A stretch of 64,000 nt of DNA from Bin87 sp965203855 (GCA_965203855.1 CBDBDN010000009.1:370831-434830); one strand, 5' to 3'; shown: positions 23,368-32,071, numbered from the stretch's first letter. Translations and numbers: made by a program. Notes: generated by a model not told the origin, from the letters alone.

Positions 23368-24895
23368 CCCGCCCGAAACCGCAATCGCCATCGTCGCTGT
23401 GTCCAAGCCCGGCGCCGCCCTGGCTTGCCGTCTGACCGCCGCACTGCCCGATGCCGCGCTGTACCTGGAACGCCGCGCCGCCGATTCAGCTCTGCCGCCG
23501 GGCGGAGCGCAGCTGTACGACTTGCCCCTGCGCCCGGTGTTGCAGCAGTTGTTCGCCGATTGCCGCGCGCTGATTATTTTCCTGCCCATCGGCGCCGCCG
23601 TCCGCCTGATGGCCCCCGTCCTGGGCAGCAAATCGCAAGATGCGGCGGTAGTCTGCGTTGATGACGCCGGCCGCTACGCCATCAGCGTCCTCTCCGGACA
23701 CACCGGCGGCGCCGACGCCCTGGCGCAAACCGTAGCCGATGCCATCGGCGCCCAAGCCGTAATAACCTCCGCATCCGATGCGCTGCAAGTAACCGCTGTT
23801 GACTTGGTAGGCTGCAACCAAGGCTGGCGCATTGACGCATCGCCAACCGACTTGACCCGCGCGGCGGCGGCAGTGGTCAACGGCGCACCCGTCGCCCTCT
23901 GGCTGGACCCGGAAACCAACGCCCCATGGCCGGATGACTGCCCCCTATCCGACAACATCATCGCAGTCAACGATTTCGCCGCCGCGATAGCCCCGCCCTA
24001 TGCGGCAGCCCTGGCCGTATCCGACCGGATATTGTCCGTTCCACTGGACGCCCCGCCGCTAATAATCTACCGCCCGCCCACGCTGACCGCCGGCATCGGC
24101 TGCCGCCGCGGAACCCCAATTGAGCATCTGCAAGAACTTATGACGGGAACGCTGCGGGATTACGGGCTTGCCCCGGAAAGCCTGTCCCGCATCGCCACCG
24201 CCGACATCAAAGCGGATGAACCCGGCATCATCGCCCTCGCCGATGCTATGGGATTGCCGCTGCACATCTTTACGGCAACGGAGCTGGACGCCGCCGGCCG
24301 CCAATCTGCGGATGCTACGCCCTCGGCGGCGCAGGATTTGCTTGGCGTGTTCGGCATTTCGGAACCGGCCGCGCTGCTCGCCGCCGGCGCCAACGCCTTG
24401 CTAATTCCCCGCACCAAATCGGAGCAGGCCACCGTCGCCGTTGCCCGTATCGCCCCGGCGTGGCACAATTGTGAGGATGCTAACCTGGAGGATGCCGCAA
24501 TGGGCGCTCAAAACGAAACCTTGCCGGGCACGGCCTTGCTGGCACAAGCGGAACGGGAAATCAGCCAAGGCAATCTCCACAAAGGGGCCGGTTTGGCCTG
24601 GCAGGCCACGATGGCCGCGCTATCGGCTTGCGCCGCACGGCACGAAATGCCCTGCAACAACCGGGATGACGCGCAGCGGTTTGCCAGTTATCTGGACCAG
24701 TTGGCGAGCGACGCAAATCCGTCCGACCCGTGGGCCCAGCACCGCAACACGGCGGCTTTATCCGTAGCAGATGCCTTCCGGGAACACTGCGAGGAACCGG
24801 ATCAGCCAGCCGACGCCGATTTCGAGTGGGAACCCGACGAATATCGGATGTTTCTGCCATCAGTGCAAAAATTCATTGCCCGTTTGAACCAGTAG
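23357..24895 (+). CDS. cbiG: CbiG (cobalt-precorrin-5A hydrolase) fused to a HEPN-like domain
   Basis: A 512-residue fusion. Residues 1-368 are CbiG, which opens the delta-lactone and releases acetaldehyde: IIFLPIGAAVRLMAPVLGSK (N domain), VLSGHTGGADALAQTVADAI, and the C domain GIGCRRGTPIEHLQELM with SAAQDLLGVFGISEPAAL. Residues 382-512 are all-helical, LLAQAEREISQGNLHKGAGL followed by AWQATMAALSACAARH, resembling PaREP1/HEPN-like proteins. An ideal GGAGG with ATG eight bases on (24487-24502) sits exactly at the junction, in frame, so the helical part may also be made alone. The ATG at 23357 overlaps cbiF. Confidence 0.85.
   Translation: MTTSPPETAIAIVAVSKPGAALACRLTAALPDAALYLERRAADSALPPGGAQLYDLPLRPVLQQLFADCRALIIFLPIGAAVRLMAPVLGSKSQDAAVVCVDDAGRYAISVLSGHTGGADALAQTVADAIGAQAVITSASDALQVTAVDLVGCNQGWRIDASPTDLTRAAAAVVNGAPVALWLDPETNAPWPDDCPLSDNIIAVNDFAAAIAPPYAAALAVSDRILSVPLDAPPLIIYRPPTLTAGIGCRRGTPIEHLQELMTGTLRDYGLAPESLSRIATADIKADEPGIIALADAMGLPLHIFTATELDAAGRQSADATPSAAQDLLGVFGISEPAALLAAGANALLIPRTKSEQATVAVARIAPAWHNCEDANLEDAAMGAQNETLPGTALLAQAEREISQGNLHKGAGLAWQATMAALSACAARHEMPCNNRDDAQRFASYLDQLASDANPSDPWAQHRNTAALSVADAFREHCEEPDQPADADFEWEPDEYRMFLPSVQKFIARLNQ
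24487..24502 (+). promoter_or_regulatory. Internal ribosome-binding site inside the cbiG fusion
   Basis: GGAGG (24487-24491), eight bases, then ATG (24500-24502) in the cbiG frame would start a 131-residue protein consisting only of the HEPN-like part. It looks like the start signal of a once separate gene. Confidence 0.5.
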
Positions 24896-24913
24896 CGCAC
24901 AGGAAATCAGGCT

Positions 24914-25297
24914 ATGACCGGGGATGAACACGTCAGTATTGCGACAATGCTGCTTGCTGAATCAACAGCTCTTGCCCAGCAGCCGCGCACCGCACTGGCG
25001 GCCGGCGAGCTGATCTGGGGCGCAACGGTACACGCGCTTAATGCCATCGCACACCTGGTCAGCGGCAACTCCAGGCATTGGCGTCAGCGGCGCGATCTGG
25101 AAAAACTGATCACGCAAGTCGTCCCTGATGATGAAACCCTCGCCGACTTGCTTGATGGTCTGAACTTGACCCAGAGACGATTGCACAATCATTTCTATAC
25201 CGGGCAGTTGCCGGATGCGGTATTGCCCGGAATGATAAACGCCGGAATGACCTTCGTCAGACGCCTCCTGCAATTTGCGGAACGCGGATATTTTTGA
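24914..25297 (+). CDS. HEPN-like helical protein, paralogue of the CbiG C-terminal domain
   Basis: A 127-residue all-helical protein. ATMLLAESTALAQQPRTALA followed by AGELIWGATVHALNAIAHLV matches in pattern the CbiG-attached domain just upstream. NLTQRRLHNHFYTGQLPDAV contains an R-x4-H arrangement (RRLHNH) like the catalytic motif of HEPN ribonucleases, in the right place between helices. Both copies may derive from a tandem duplication. No partner nucleotidyltransferase (MNT antitoxin) gene is adjacent. HEPN is assigned by eye; RNase activity is only a possibility. It lies 18 bases after cbiG and 34 before cbiH, so it is in the operon. Confidence 0.6.
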   Translation: MTGDEHVSIATMLLAESTALAQQPRTALAAGELIWGATVHALNAIAHLVSGNSRHWRQRRDLEKLITQVVPDDETLADLLDGLNLTQRRLHNHFYTGQLPDAVLPGMINAGMTFVRRLLQFAERGYF

Positions 25298-25331
25298 TTA
25301 TGGCGGCGCGCCCGCAGCATAGGAGAAACCT

Positions 25332-26102
25332 GTGAGTATCGGCAAACTTTACCTGGTCGGCCTCGGCCCCGGCGACGCGGCAATGCTGACGCCCGCCGCC
25401 CAAGACGCCATCGCCGACAGTAGCCATGTAGTCGGATACCGCTACTACATTGACCAGATCGCCGGCGCCGCTGCCGACAAAACCCTCCATTCTATGGACC
25501 TGGGGCAAGAGCTGGAACGCGCCGCCCTGGCCGTTGACCTGGCCTATGCCGGCCATACGGTAGCCGTCGTATCCTCCGGCGATGCCGGCATCTACGGCAT
25601 GGCCGGCCCGGTGTACCGCATCCTTACCGACCGGGGCTGGGACGGCGCCAACCCGGCGGTCGCAGCCGTGCCGGGCGTGTCCGCATTGCAGTCCGCCGCC
25701 GCCCTGCTCGGCTCGCCCTTGATGCAGGACTTTTGCGCCATCAGCCTCAGCGACTTGCTTACGCCCTGGCCCCAAATCCGTCGCCGCATTCACGCAGCCG
25801 CCAGCGGCGATTTCGTAACCGCCCTCTACAACCCCCGCAGCCGGCGGCGCACCACCCAACTGGACGAAGCCCGCCGCATCTTTCTGGAGCATCGCGACCC
25901 TGACACTCCGGTGGGCATCGTCCGCCATGCCTACCGGGAAGCCCAGGCCGTAGCCTTGTCCGATTTAGGCAGGCTGGACGGCGCCGCTCTCGGCGTTGAT
26001 ATGTTCACTACCGTAATCATCGGCAACTCCGACACTTACATCCATCAGGGCCGTATGATTACCCCGCGCGGCTACGAAGCCAAGCAACCCCCATCTCCAT
26101 AA
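25332..26102 (+). CDS. cbiH: Precorrin-3B / cobalt-factor III C17-methyltransferase
   Basis: A 256-residue ring-contracting tetrapyrrole methylase. KLYLVGLGPGDAAMLTPAAQ opens the protein, VVGYRYYIDQI is the CbiH/CobJ-specific motif, VSSGDAGIYGMAGPVYRIL and AVPGVSALQSAAALLGSPL carry SAM-binding loops, and ALYNPRSRRRTTQL is typical of this branch. The start is GTG, supported by AGGAGA eight bases upstream. It is the last corrin gene here. The single-domain form lacks the extra Fe-S region of the two-domain CobJ proteins. Confidence 0.94.
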   Translation: MSIGKLYLVGLGPGDAAMLTPAAQDAIADSSHVVGYRYYIDQIAGAAADKTLHSMDLGQELERAALAVDLAYAGHTVAVVSSGDAGIYGMAGPVYRILTDRGWDGANPAVAAVPGVSALQSAAALLGSPLMQDFCAISLSDLLTPWPQIRRRIHAAASGDFVTALYNPRSRRRTTQLDEARRIFLEHRDPDTPVGIVRHAYREAQAVALSDLGRLDGAALGVDMFTTVIIGNSDTYIHQGRMITPRGYEAKQPPSP

Positions 26103-26154
26103 TCGCCAAACCAATCATCTCCCAATCAACCTTCCCCAAAAGGAGCAATCGCCA

Positions 26155-26901
26155 ATGCCTGCTATACGCCCCAATCCGGTAAAAGACAAACTCCAACGCG
26201 GCGAGCCGGCTACCTGCATTTCCGGCCTGCTGTCCAGCGAAATCATCGATTTTCTCGGCCCCATGGGCTTCGATTCCGTCTGGATGGAATGCGAACACGG
26301 CCCGGTTGACTGGGATACCTTGGGCGATATGACCCGCGCCTGCGACCTGTGGGGTATGGCGTCCATCACCCGCTGCAACGCCAACGATGCCGGGCTGATT
26401 ACCCGCACACTGGATCGCGGCTCAATGGGCGTAGTGCTGCCCCATATCAATACCAGGGCCGAGGCGGAGGCTGCCGTCGGCGCCGCCAAGTTCGCCCCCC
26501 TCGGCTATCGCGGTATGTTTGGCGGGCGCCAGTCCTTCGGTGTACCCGATTATGTCCACCGGGCCAACGACCAGACTATGGTCATCGTGTTGATCGAGGA
26601 AGTAGCCGCCTTGGACAACCTGGACGAAATCCTCAAGGTGGACGGCGTTGATGTATTTTTCGTCGCCCCGTCCGACCTGTCGCAGACAATGGGGCATATC
26701 GGCAATGTCGGCCATCCCGCAGTTCAGGCTGCCATTGATGACGCCATCGCCCGCATCGTGAGCGCCGGCCGCACTGCCGGCACCCTGGTCAACGATGACA
26801 ACGCCGCCGCCTATGTAGAGAAAGGCGCCCGTTTCCTGATGACATCGTGGAACGCCTGGGTAGCCCGGGGCAGCGCCGAATTCCTGGCCCGCCTCGGCTG
26901 A
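26155..26901 (+). CDS. HpcH/HpaI-family class II aldolase (second copy)
   Basis: A 248-residue metal-dependent aldolase. SVWMECEHGPVDWDTLGDM holds the EH pair, SITRCNANDAGLITRTLDRG the catalytic Arg region, GVVLPHINTRAEAEAAV the first metal-ligand loop, APLGYRGMFGGR the oxalate/pyruvate-binding turn, and FFVAPSDLSQTMGHIG the second ligand. Similar to 2-keto-3-deoxy-L-rhamnonate aldolases but distant from the aldolase at 2339. AAAGGAG precedes the ATG. It is convergent with a LysR gene across a strong terminator; the regulator might not control it. Confidence 0.88.
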   Translation: MPAIRPNPVKDKLQRGEPATCISGLLSSEIIDFLGPMGFDSVWMECEHGPVDWDTLGDMTRACDLWGMASITRCNANDAGLITRTLDRGSMGVVLPHINTRAEAEAAVGAAKFAPLGYRGMFGGRQSFGVPDYVHRANDQTMVIVLIEEVAALDNLDEILKVDGVDVFFVAPSDLSQTMGHIGNVGHPAVQAAIDDAIARIVSAGRTAGTLVNDDNAAAYVEKGARFLMTSWNAWVARGSAEFLARLG

Positions 26902-26933
26902 CGGCATCCTGCCAGTAACAATAGCCGAACAAA

Positions 26934-26976
26934 TCCCGCCGGCCCGCATCCGATAGGGTGATACGGGCCGGCGGGA
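26934..26976. terminator. Strong bidirectional hairpin between aldolase and LysR genes
   Basis: TCCCGCCGGCCCG (26934-26946) pairs perfectly with CGGGCCGGCGGGA (26964-26976) around a 17-base loop. It separates two convergent genes. Confidence 0.65.
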
Positions 26977-26995
26977 ATACGCCGCGCCGCGCACT

Positions 26996-27955
26996 CTACT
27001 GCGTGCCGCTGGCAATGGCGTCCACCAACGGTTCGCCGCCGTGGTCCGCGTCCCAGTCCCAAAGGTCGGTATGAAACCCGGACAGGCTGTCCTCCAGCGT
27101 GCTGATAAAATTGCGTACCCCGCGCCCATGGAACTTGCCTTTCAGCGTGCAGATGCCGATATTCGCCGACGGGAACAGGTGGTCCAGCCGCACTACTGCC
27201 AGCCGATCGTGATCCTCCGGGTGCAGCGTGAAATCGCTGACGATGGCGATGCCCATTCCGATAGCGACATACCGCTTGATCATTTCGGTGTTGTCCATTT
27301 CCAGCACCACATCGTAGGGAACGCCGCTTTCCCGCAGTTTCTGCTCTACCCGCCGCCGGCTGATGCTTTCCGGGCTGTTCAGAATCAGCGGCCACTGCGC
27401 CATGTCGGATATTGAAACCGGATGCTGCTGTAGCAGGTCGTGCCGAGGCGCCGTAATCAGCACCACATTGTAGTCAAACAGGCTGGAAAACTCCAAAGTG
27501 CCATCGTCCGCCGGCGGCGCCGAACACAGCGCCAGATCCAGCTCCCCCGATTTCAATAGCTGGATCAGGTTGGCGTAAGACCGGGCTACCAGGCGCATCC
27601 GTATGTCCGGGTAGCGTGCCCGGAACTGCCGTATCGGACGCGGCAGATGGTAAGACACGATGTCGGGGTAGGCGCCCACTACGAAAGAACCGCGTCCCTC
27701 CGAGTAGTCCATTTGCGTTTTCAGCGTGTCAATGGACTCCACGATTGGCGTAACCAGGTCGTAGAACAGGGTGCCTTCGGAGGTCAGCTGAATGGGCCGC
27801 TTGATGCGGTCAAAAAGCGTAATCCCGAACTCCCCCTCCAGCTTCCGCAAATGGGTGGTAACGGTAGGCTGCCCTAACTCCAGCTTGCGCGCCGCTTTGG
27901 ACACGCTACGCAGTCGGGCAACATGATAAAAACTGATAATTTCGCGCAATTCCAT
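26996..27955 (-). CDS. LysR-family transcriptional regulator
   Basis: A 319-residue regulator. The N-terminal winged helix-turn-helix reads ISFYHVARLRSVSKAARKLE, QPTVTTHLRKLEGEFGITLF and DRIKRPIQLTSEG (about 7-60). Residues about 90-305 form the periplasmic-binding-like effector domain, with VVGAYPDIVSYHLPRPIRQF and GELDLALCS. The helix resembles the CysB/Cbl group, which sense sulphur metabolites or O-acetylserine, but the effector is unknown. AGGTGGGAG lies just before the ATG at 27955. A perfect palindrome at 28012-28024 lies upstream and may be its autoregulatory site. Confidence 0.9.
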   Translation of the reverse strand: MELREIISFYHVARLRSVSKAARKLELGQPTVTTHLRKLEGEFGITLFDRIKRPIQLTSEGTLFYDLVTPIVESIDTLKTQMDYSEGRGSFVVGAYPDIVSYHLPRPIRQFRARYPDIRMRLVARSYANLIQLLKSGELDLALCSAPPADDGTLEFSSLFDYNVVLITAPRHDLLQQHPVSISDMAQWPLILNSPESISRRRVEQKLRESGVPYDVVLEMDNTEMIKRYVAIGMGIAIVSDFTLHPEDHDRLAVVRLDHLFPSANIGICTLKGKFHGRGVRNFISTLEDSLSGFHTDLWDWDADHGGEPLVDAIASGTQ

Positions 27956-28329
27956 GCGACTCCCACCTCTCCGGCAAATGTCGGGAACCACCGCCCGGTG
28001 CAAAGTAGGGCGATATACTATATCATCAATGCGGATAATGCAATCCGCCCACCCCTCTTATAGGCTGCCCCTATCGGCTGCGCCCTAATCCGCTATCCCC
28101 TCGCGCGGAGCCGGATTAGAGCGGCGTCGGCACGCCGTCCAACGCCTGCCTATTCATCACCGCCGTCAATAGCAATGTGCGGCCCGTATCCCTTGACAAA
28201 ATATCGCCGCAAACCGCAAAATAGGCTTCGCTGAAAATGGGCGATTGCGGCTCCGCCTGCTGGGGTAGTCAGATGCGGGGTTCAATGGCGGTCCGCCCGC
28301 GCTAATCATCCTCTGGCCGAGGTAACCCG
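27956..28329. other. Divergent gap upstream of the LysR and ferredoxin genes
   Basis: No protein gene is supported. The gap holds a 13-base palindrome (28012-28024), a hairpin GCGGAT/ATCCGC (28031-28048) and an 8-bp inverted repeat CTAATCCG/CGGATTAG (28085-28119). It probably carries promoters for both directions. Confidence 0.5.
28012..28024. promoter_or_regulatory. Palindromic operator candidate
   Basis: GATATA-C-TATATC is a perfect palindrome 57 bases before the LysR start codon. LysR proteins usually bind interrupted palindromes that overlap their own promoter, so it is a candidate autoregulatory site. Confidence 0.4.
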
Positions 28330-28572
28330 ATGGCATTCGTGATTACACAGCCCTGCGAAGGCGTCAAAGACGCCTCCTGCGTTGAAGTTTGCCCGGTCGA
28401 TTGCATCCATACCGATGACGACGCGCCGATGTACTACATCAACCCCAACGACTGCATTGATTGCGCTTACTGCGTCGCCGTCTGCCCCGTCTCCGCCATC
28501 TTTGACGAATTCACCGTTCCCCCTAATCAGCGGGAGTACGTGCAGATCAACCGTCGCTATTTTGCGCGTTGA
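28330..28572 (+). CDS. Ferredoxin with two Fe-S clusters
   Basis: An 80-residue ferredoxin. The first cluster ligands lie in QPCEGVKDASCVEVCPVDCI (C-x7-C-x3-C-P, a pattern of 7Fe ferredoxins whose first site can be [3Fe-4S]). The second is DCIDCAYCVAVCPVSAI (C-x2-C-x2-C-x3-C-P). The acidic middle and the EYVQINRRYFA end fit the 7Fe ferredoxins of actinobacteria and Chloroflexota. It could supply electrons to flavin or P450-type enzymes. It precedes an ornithine-cyclodeaminase-like gene and may be co-transcribed with it. Confidence 0.92.
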   Translation: MAFVITQPCEGVKDASCVEVCPVDCIHTDDDAPMYYINPNDCIDCAYCVAVCPVSAIFDEFTVPPNQREYVQINRRYFAR

Positions 28573-28617
28573 CCAAGCTGCTCGCCCGTCCCTCGCCCGT
28601 TTCCCCCTTGCCGTACT

Positions 28618-29571
28618 ATGGCTCTTTTCCTGACCGACGCCGAAGTTGACCGTTGCATCACTCTGGCGGAGATGATTCCCGCCATTGAGGAAATGCAGGC
28701 GCAGTTCGGCCAGGGCCGCGCCGTCAACTTGACCCGGCGCCGCGTAGCCACCTCCGGAGGCTATCTGGCCGTAATGGGCGGCGCGCTGGACTACAACGGC
28801 GTGCTGGGCGTCAAGACTTTCACGCACACCCGCAACGGCTATTCCTTTCAGGTCAGCCTGTATGACGCCGAAACCGGCGGGCTGCTGCTTTATACCCAGG
28901 CCAACCGGCTGGGGCAGCTGCGTACCGGCGCCACCACTGCTGTGGCCGTCAAGCACCTGGCTAATTCCGGGGCGCTGCGGGTCGGCATCGTCGGTACGGG
29001 CAATCAGGCGGGCGACCAGCTGCGGGCGGTTTGCGCCGTGCGGGATGTATCCGATGTGCGGGCTTTCAGCCGCAACTCGGAACGCCGCCAGGCATTTGCC
29101 GCGCGGATGGCCGCTGAACTGGGTTTGCCGGTCAACGCCGCCGCCAGCAATCAGGATGCGGTTGCCGACCGGGATGCCGTCATCGCCATCGCCGCCGCGC
29201 AAACGCCGGTAGTGCAGGGCGCGTGGCTCTCCGACGGCGCTACCATTATCGGCGCCGGGCCCACGCTGCGCCGTTTCCGCGAAGTGGACGACGCGGTCAT
29301 CGCCGGCGCCGACCGCCATTTCGTCGACTCCATTGACCAGGCCCCGCTGGAATGCGGCGACATTTCCGCCGCCGTTGATTTGGGACTGACGCAGTGGAGC
29401 CGATTCCACGAACTGCGCCATGTCGTCGCCGGCGTCATACCGGGCCGGACGCATCCCGGCCAAAAGATTTACTGCAAACTGATGGGAACCGGCGTTGCCG
29501 ATGTAGCCGCCGCCAAACTGGCGCTGGAACGCGCCCAAGCAATGGGCATCGGTACGGAACTGCCGCTGTAA
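28618..29571 (+). CDS. Ornithine cyclodeaminase / mu-crystallin family protein
   Basis: A 317-residue NAD(P)-dependent enzyme. YLAVMGGALDYNGVLGVKTF carries the substrate-contacting Lys, YTQANRLGQLRTGATTAVAV the R-T-G-A-T motif, and ALRVGIVGTGNQAGDQLRAV the Rossmann dinucleotide loop. GATIIGAGPTLRRFREVDDA and KLMGTGVADVAAAKLALE follow. Family members include ornithine cyclodeaminase, alanine dehydrogenase and ketimine reductase. The substrate cannot be read from sequence. It lies 45 bases after the ferredoxin gene. Confidence 0.88.
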   Translation: MALFLTDAEVDRCITLAEMIPAIEEMQAQFGQGRAVNLTRRRVATSGGYLAVMGGALDYNGVLGVKTFTHTRNGYSFQVSLYDAETGGLLLYTQANRLGQLRTGATTAVAVKHLANSGALRVGIVGTGNQAGDQLRAVCAVRDVSDVRAFSRNSERRQAFAARMAAELGLPVNAAASNQDAVADRDAVIAIAAAQTPVVQGAWLSDGATIIGAGPTLRRFREVDDAVIAGADRHFVDSIDQAPLECGDISAAVDLGLTQWSRFHELRHVVAGVIPGRTHPGQKIYCKLMGTGVADVAAAKLALERAQAMGIGTELPL

Positions 29572-29622
29572 CCGCGCGGCCCGGCGTACTGCTATACGCG
29601 TTGCCAGAAAGGAGTAACCGAT

Positions 29623-30711
29623 ATGCAATTCGGCCTGTTTATGATGCCCCTGCATCCGCCGCACCGTTCTTATGCCGATTCCTACGACCGCGACCTTGAC
29701 TTGCTTCAAGCTGCCGACCGTCTCGGTTTTCACGAAGCCTGGATTGGCGAACACCTTACCGAGCGTTGGGAAAACGCCCCGTTTCCCGACCTGCTTATCG
29801 CCAAAGCTTCCGCTTTGACCGAGAACATCCGGCTGGCCACCGGCGTAACCCTGCTGCCCATCCACAACCCTATTGAGCTGGCCCACCGCATCGCAATGCT
29901 GGATCATCTAACCCGCGGCCGCCTCTATTGGGGCATCGGCCATCGCGCCATCCCTACCGACCTCCAACTGTTCGGTATGGATCCGACGCAGGGCGAGGAA
30001 GTTCGCCGCCGCGCCGCCGAAGTCCTGGATGTAGTGTTGAGCCTCTGGGCCTCCGACGGGCAATTCTCTTACCATGGCGAATTCTTTGACATTGACGCCC
30101 CGGAGCTTGATCCGGTTCTGGAACGCGGCCTCCATATGAAGCCTTTGCAGCAGCCGCACCCGCCTATCGGCGTCGCCGCTACCTCCATCGGCAGCAGCAG
30201 CATCCGCGTCGCCGGCCGCGAAGGTTGGATACCGATGAGCAGCAGCAACCTGGCGCCCCGCTACCTCAGCGACCATTGGACTACGGTTGAGGACGCCGCC
30301 GCCGAAGCCGGCCGTTCCGCCCGCCGCTCCGATTGGCGTATCGGACGCGATGTATTCGTCGCCGAAACCGCAGCGGAAGCCCGCGAGCGCGCCTATGCCG
30401 TGCTGGGCCGCAACTACCTGCAACACCAGTTGCCCAACCGCCTCGGCTCCGGCCTAATCCAGGCCACCAAGATTGACCCTAATATGTCCGATGACGACCT
30501 GACCGTTGATTATATGATGGACAACATCTGGATTGTCGGCGACCCGGACGAGTGCGCCCAGCGCATCCGCCAGCTGTACGACTCCGTCGGCGGTTTCGGC
30601 CATCTCCTTTGCATTACCCAGGACCCTGACGACCACCAGTGGGAGACGGACTGCTTGCGCCTCATTGCCGAGGAAGTAGCCCCGCGCGTCAGCGACCTCA
30701 CCGGCGACTAG
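29623..30711 (+). CDS. LLM-class flavin-dependent oxidoreductase
   Basis: A 362-residue bacterial-luciferase-like monooxygenase. MQFGLFMMPLHPPHRSYADS, GFHEAWIGEHLTERWENAPF, RIAMLDHLTRGRLYWGIGHR and PHPPIGVAATSIGSSSIRVA are the class signatures around the FMN/F420 site; EHL replaces the usual EHH. Such enzymes use FMNH2 or F420H2 to oxygenate varied organic substrates, and their expansion is a known feature of SAR202 genomes. A TGC-TATACG box lies 33 bases before the start, and AAAGGAG precedes the ATG. It is convergent with a second LLM gene. Confidence 0.92.
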   Translation: MQFGLFMMPLHPPHRSYADSYDRDLDLLQAADRLGFHEAWIGEHLTERWENAPFPDLLIAKASALTENIRLATGVTLLPIHNPIELAHRIAMLDHLTRGRLYWGIGHRAIPTDLQLFGMDPTQGEEVRRRAAEVLDVVLSLWASDGQFSYHGEFFDIDAPELDPVLERGLHMKPLQQPHPPIGVAATSIGSSSIRVAGREGWIPMSSSNLAPRYLSDHWTTVEDAAAEAGRSARRSDWRIGRDVFVAETAAEARERAYAVLGRNYLQHQLPNRLGSGLIQATKIDPNMSDDDLTVDYMMDNIWIVGDPDECAQRIRQLYDSVGGFGHLLCITQDPDDHQWETDCLRLIAEEVAPRVSDLTGD

Positions 30712-30792
30712 CGCGACCCGGCCACGGGCGGCGGTTGTCCGCATCAACCTCGCGGCAGTACCCGGGAATTGTGCAATGCTGCGGGCTTGGCC

Positions 30793-31941
30793 CTACTTGA
30801 AATGCGGCAGCACTTGCTTGCCGAACAGTTCAATAGATTCCATCACCTTGTCGTGCGCTACGGTTTCGGTTGCCATCAGGAATTGCAGCTGGTCAATGCC
30901 GGTCGCTTCGTGCAGTTTCGCCGCCTTGACGCAGCTGTCCGGGTCGCCGGCTACAATGACGCCCCGGTCGGCCAGCGTGTCGGCGTCAAACTCCTCCCAG
31001 ATTTTCTGCGCCAACGCCGTGCCGCCCGACAGGTCAACCGTGCCGGCGGCGCCGGCGCTTTCGTCCGCAGCGACATCAATGTAGCGCGCGAAGTTCTGCT
31101 GCAAATGTTCCGGCACGCCGCCCCACTGCTCCAGCAGCCGCGAGTACACATCCTTTTGATCCTGAACATAAGGACGGCCCGGCCCGAAAAAGGTTTTCAG
31201 CGAATCGGCGCACAGCTGCCGGGCGGCGGCGTTGTCAGAGCCGCACAGCCCGAATACTGAGCTCAGCCACTGGTTGTTCACGAACTGCCCTACCGGCTTG
31301 GCCTTTCTAATGTTCTCCCGGTAGGCCGCAATGTGGGGCTCCAGTACTGAGGGCGCGCTGACCCCCAATGCCATCACGCCGATGCCGCGTTCCGCCGCCA
31401 GCTCGTAGGTTGCCGGCTGCAACGCCGCTACCCATATGGGCGGATGCGGCTGTTGGAACGGCTTGGGCAGCACCTGGCGCGGCGGCACCTGCCAATACTC
31501 GCCATCCCATTCAAAGTAGTCCGCTTGCCAGATCTGGGGGATCATTTTGAGCGATTCCTCCCACATCTCACGCGTCGCGCGCGGGTCAATCCCCATTCCG
31601 GTTTGCTCGTAGGCGGCGCTGCGCCCGGTGCCCAGATCCACCCGGCCCCCGGACAGATGGTCCACCATTGCCACCCGCTCGGCCACGCGTATCGGATGAT
31701 GATAGGGCAGGATGACCACTCCGAACCCCAACCGGATGCGCTTGGTGAGCCGGCTCAACGCCCCGAACATCACTTCCGGGCATGGCGACATACTGAAAGT
31801 GGTCAGGAAGTGATGCTCCACGAACCACACATAGTCAAACCCCATTTCGTCCGCCAGGCAAATCTGCTCAATGGTTTCCTCAATGACGGCGTGGTCGTCC
31901 AGTTCCGGGCGTTGCATTTCGTAGGCGAGGCCGAATTTCAT
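30793..31941 (-). CDS. LLM-class flavin-dependent oxidoreductase (second)
   Basis: A 382-residue luciferase-like monooxygenase. FDYVWFVEHHFLTTFSMSPC with the catalytic-site EHH, VAMVDHLSGGRVDLGTGRS, PHPPIWVAALQPATYELAAE and VAGDPDSCVKAAKLHEATG are diagnostic. It differs strongly from its convergent neighbour at 29623, so the pair is not a recent duplication. GGGAG lies about ten bases before the ATG at 31941. Upstream in-frame codons exist but show no start signal. Confidence 0.92.
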   Translation of the reverse strand: MKFGLAYEMQRPELDDHAVIEETIEQICLADEMGFDYVWFVEHHFLTTFSMSPCPEVMFGALSRLTKRIRLGFGVVILPYHHPIRVAERVAMVDHLSGGRVDLGTGRSAAYEQTGMGIDPRATREMWEESLKMIPQIWQADYFEWDGEYWQVPPRQVLPKPFQQPHPPIWVAALQPATYELAAERGIGVMALGVSAPSVLEPHIAAYRENIRKAKPVGQFVNNQWLSSVFGLCGSDNAAARQLCADSLKTFFGPGRPYVQDQKDVYSRLLEQWGGVPEHLQQNFARYIDVAADESAGAAGTVDLSGGTALAQKIWEEFDADTLADRGVIVAGDPDSCVKAAKLHEATGIDQLQFLMATETVAHDKVMESIELFGKQVLPHFK

Positions 31942-32071
31942 AATCCACTGCTCCCTGCTGCCGGCGCTTGCTGCATCGGCAATCCGTAAGTATCCGCAAA
32001 TCCTGCCGGGATTGTACCCCGCAGCATCGGCGGCGGCAACCGCAACTACGCCGGCGGCGCGGAATGCCGGC

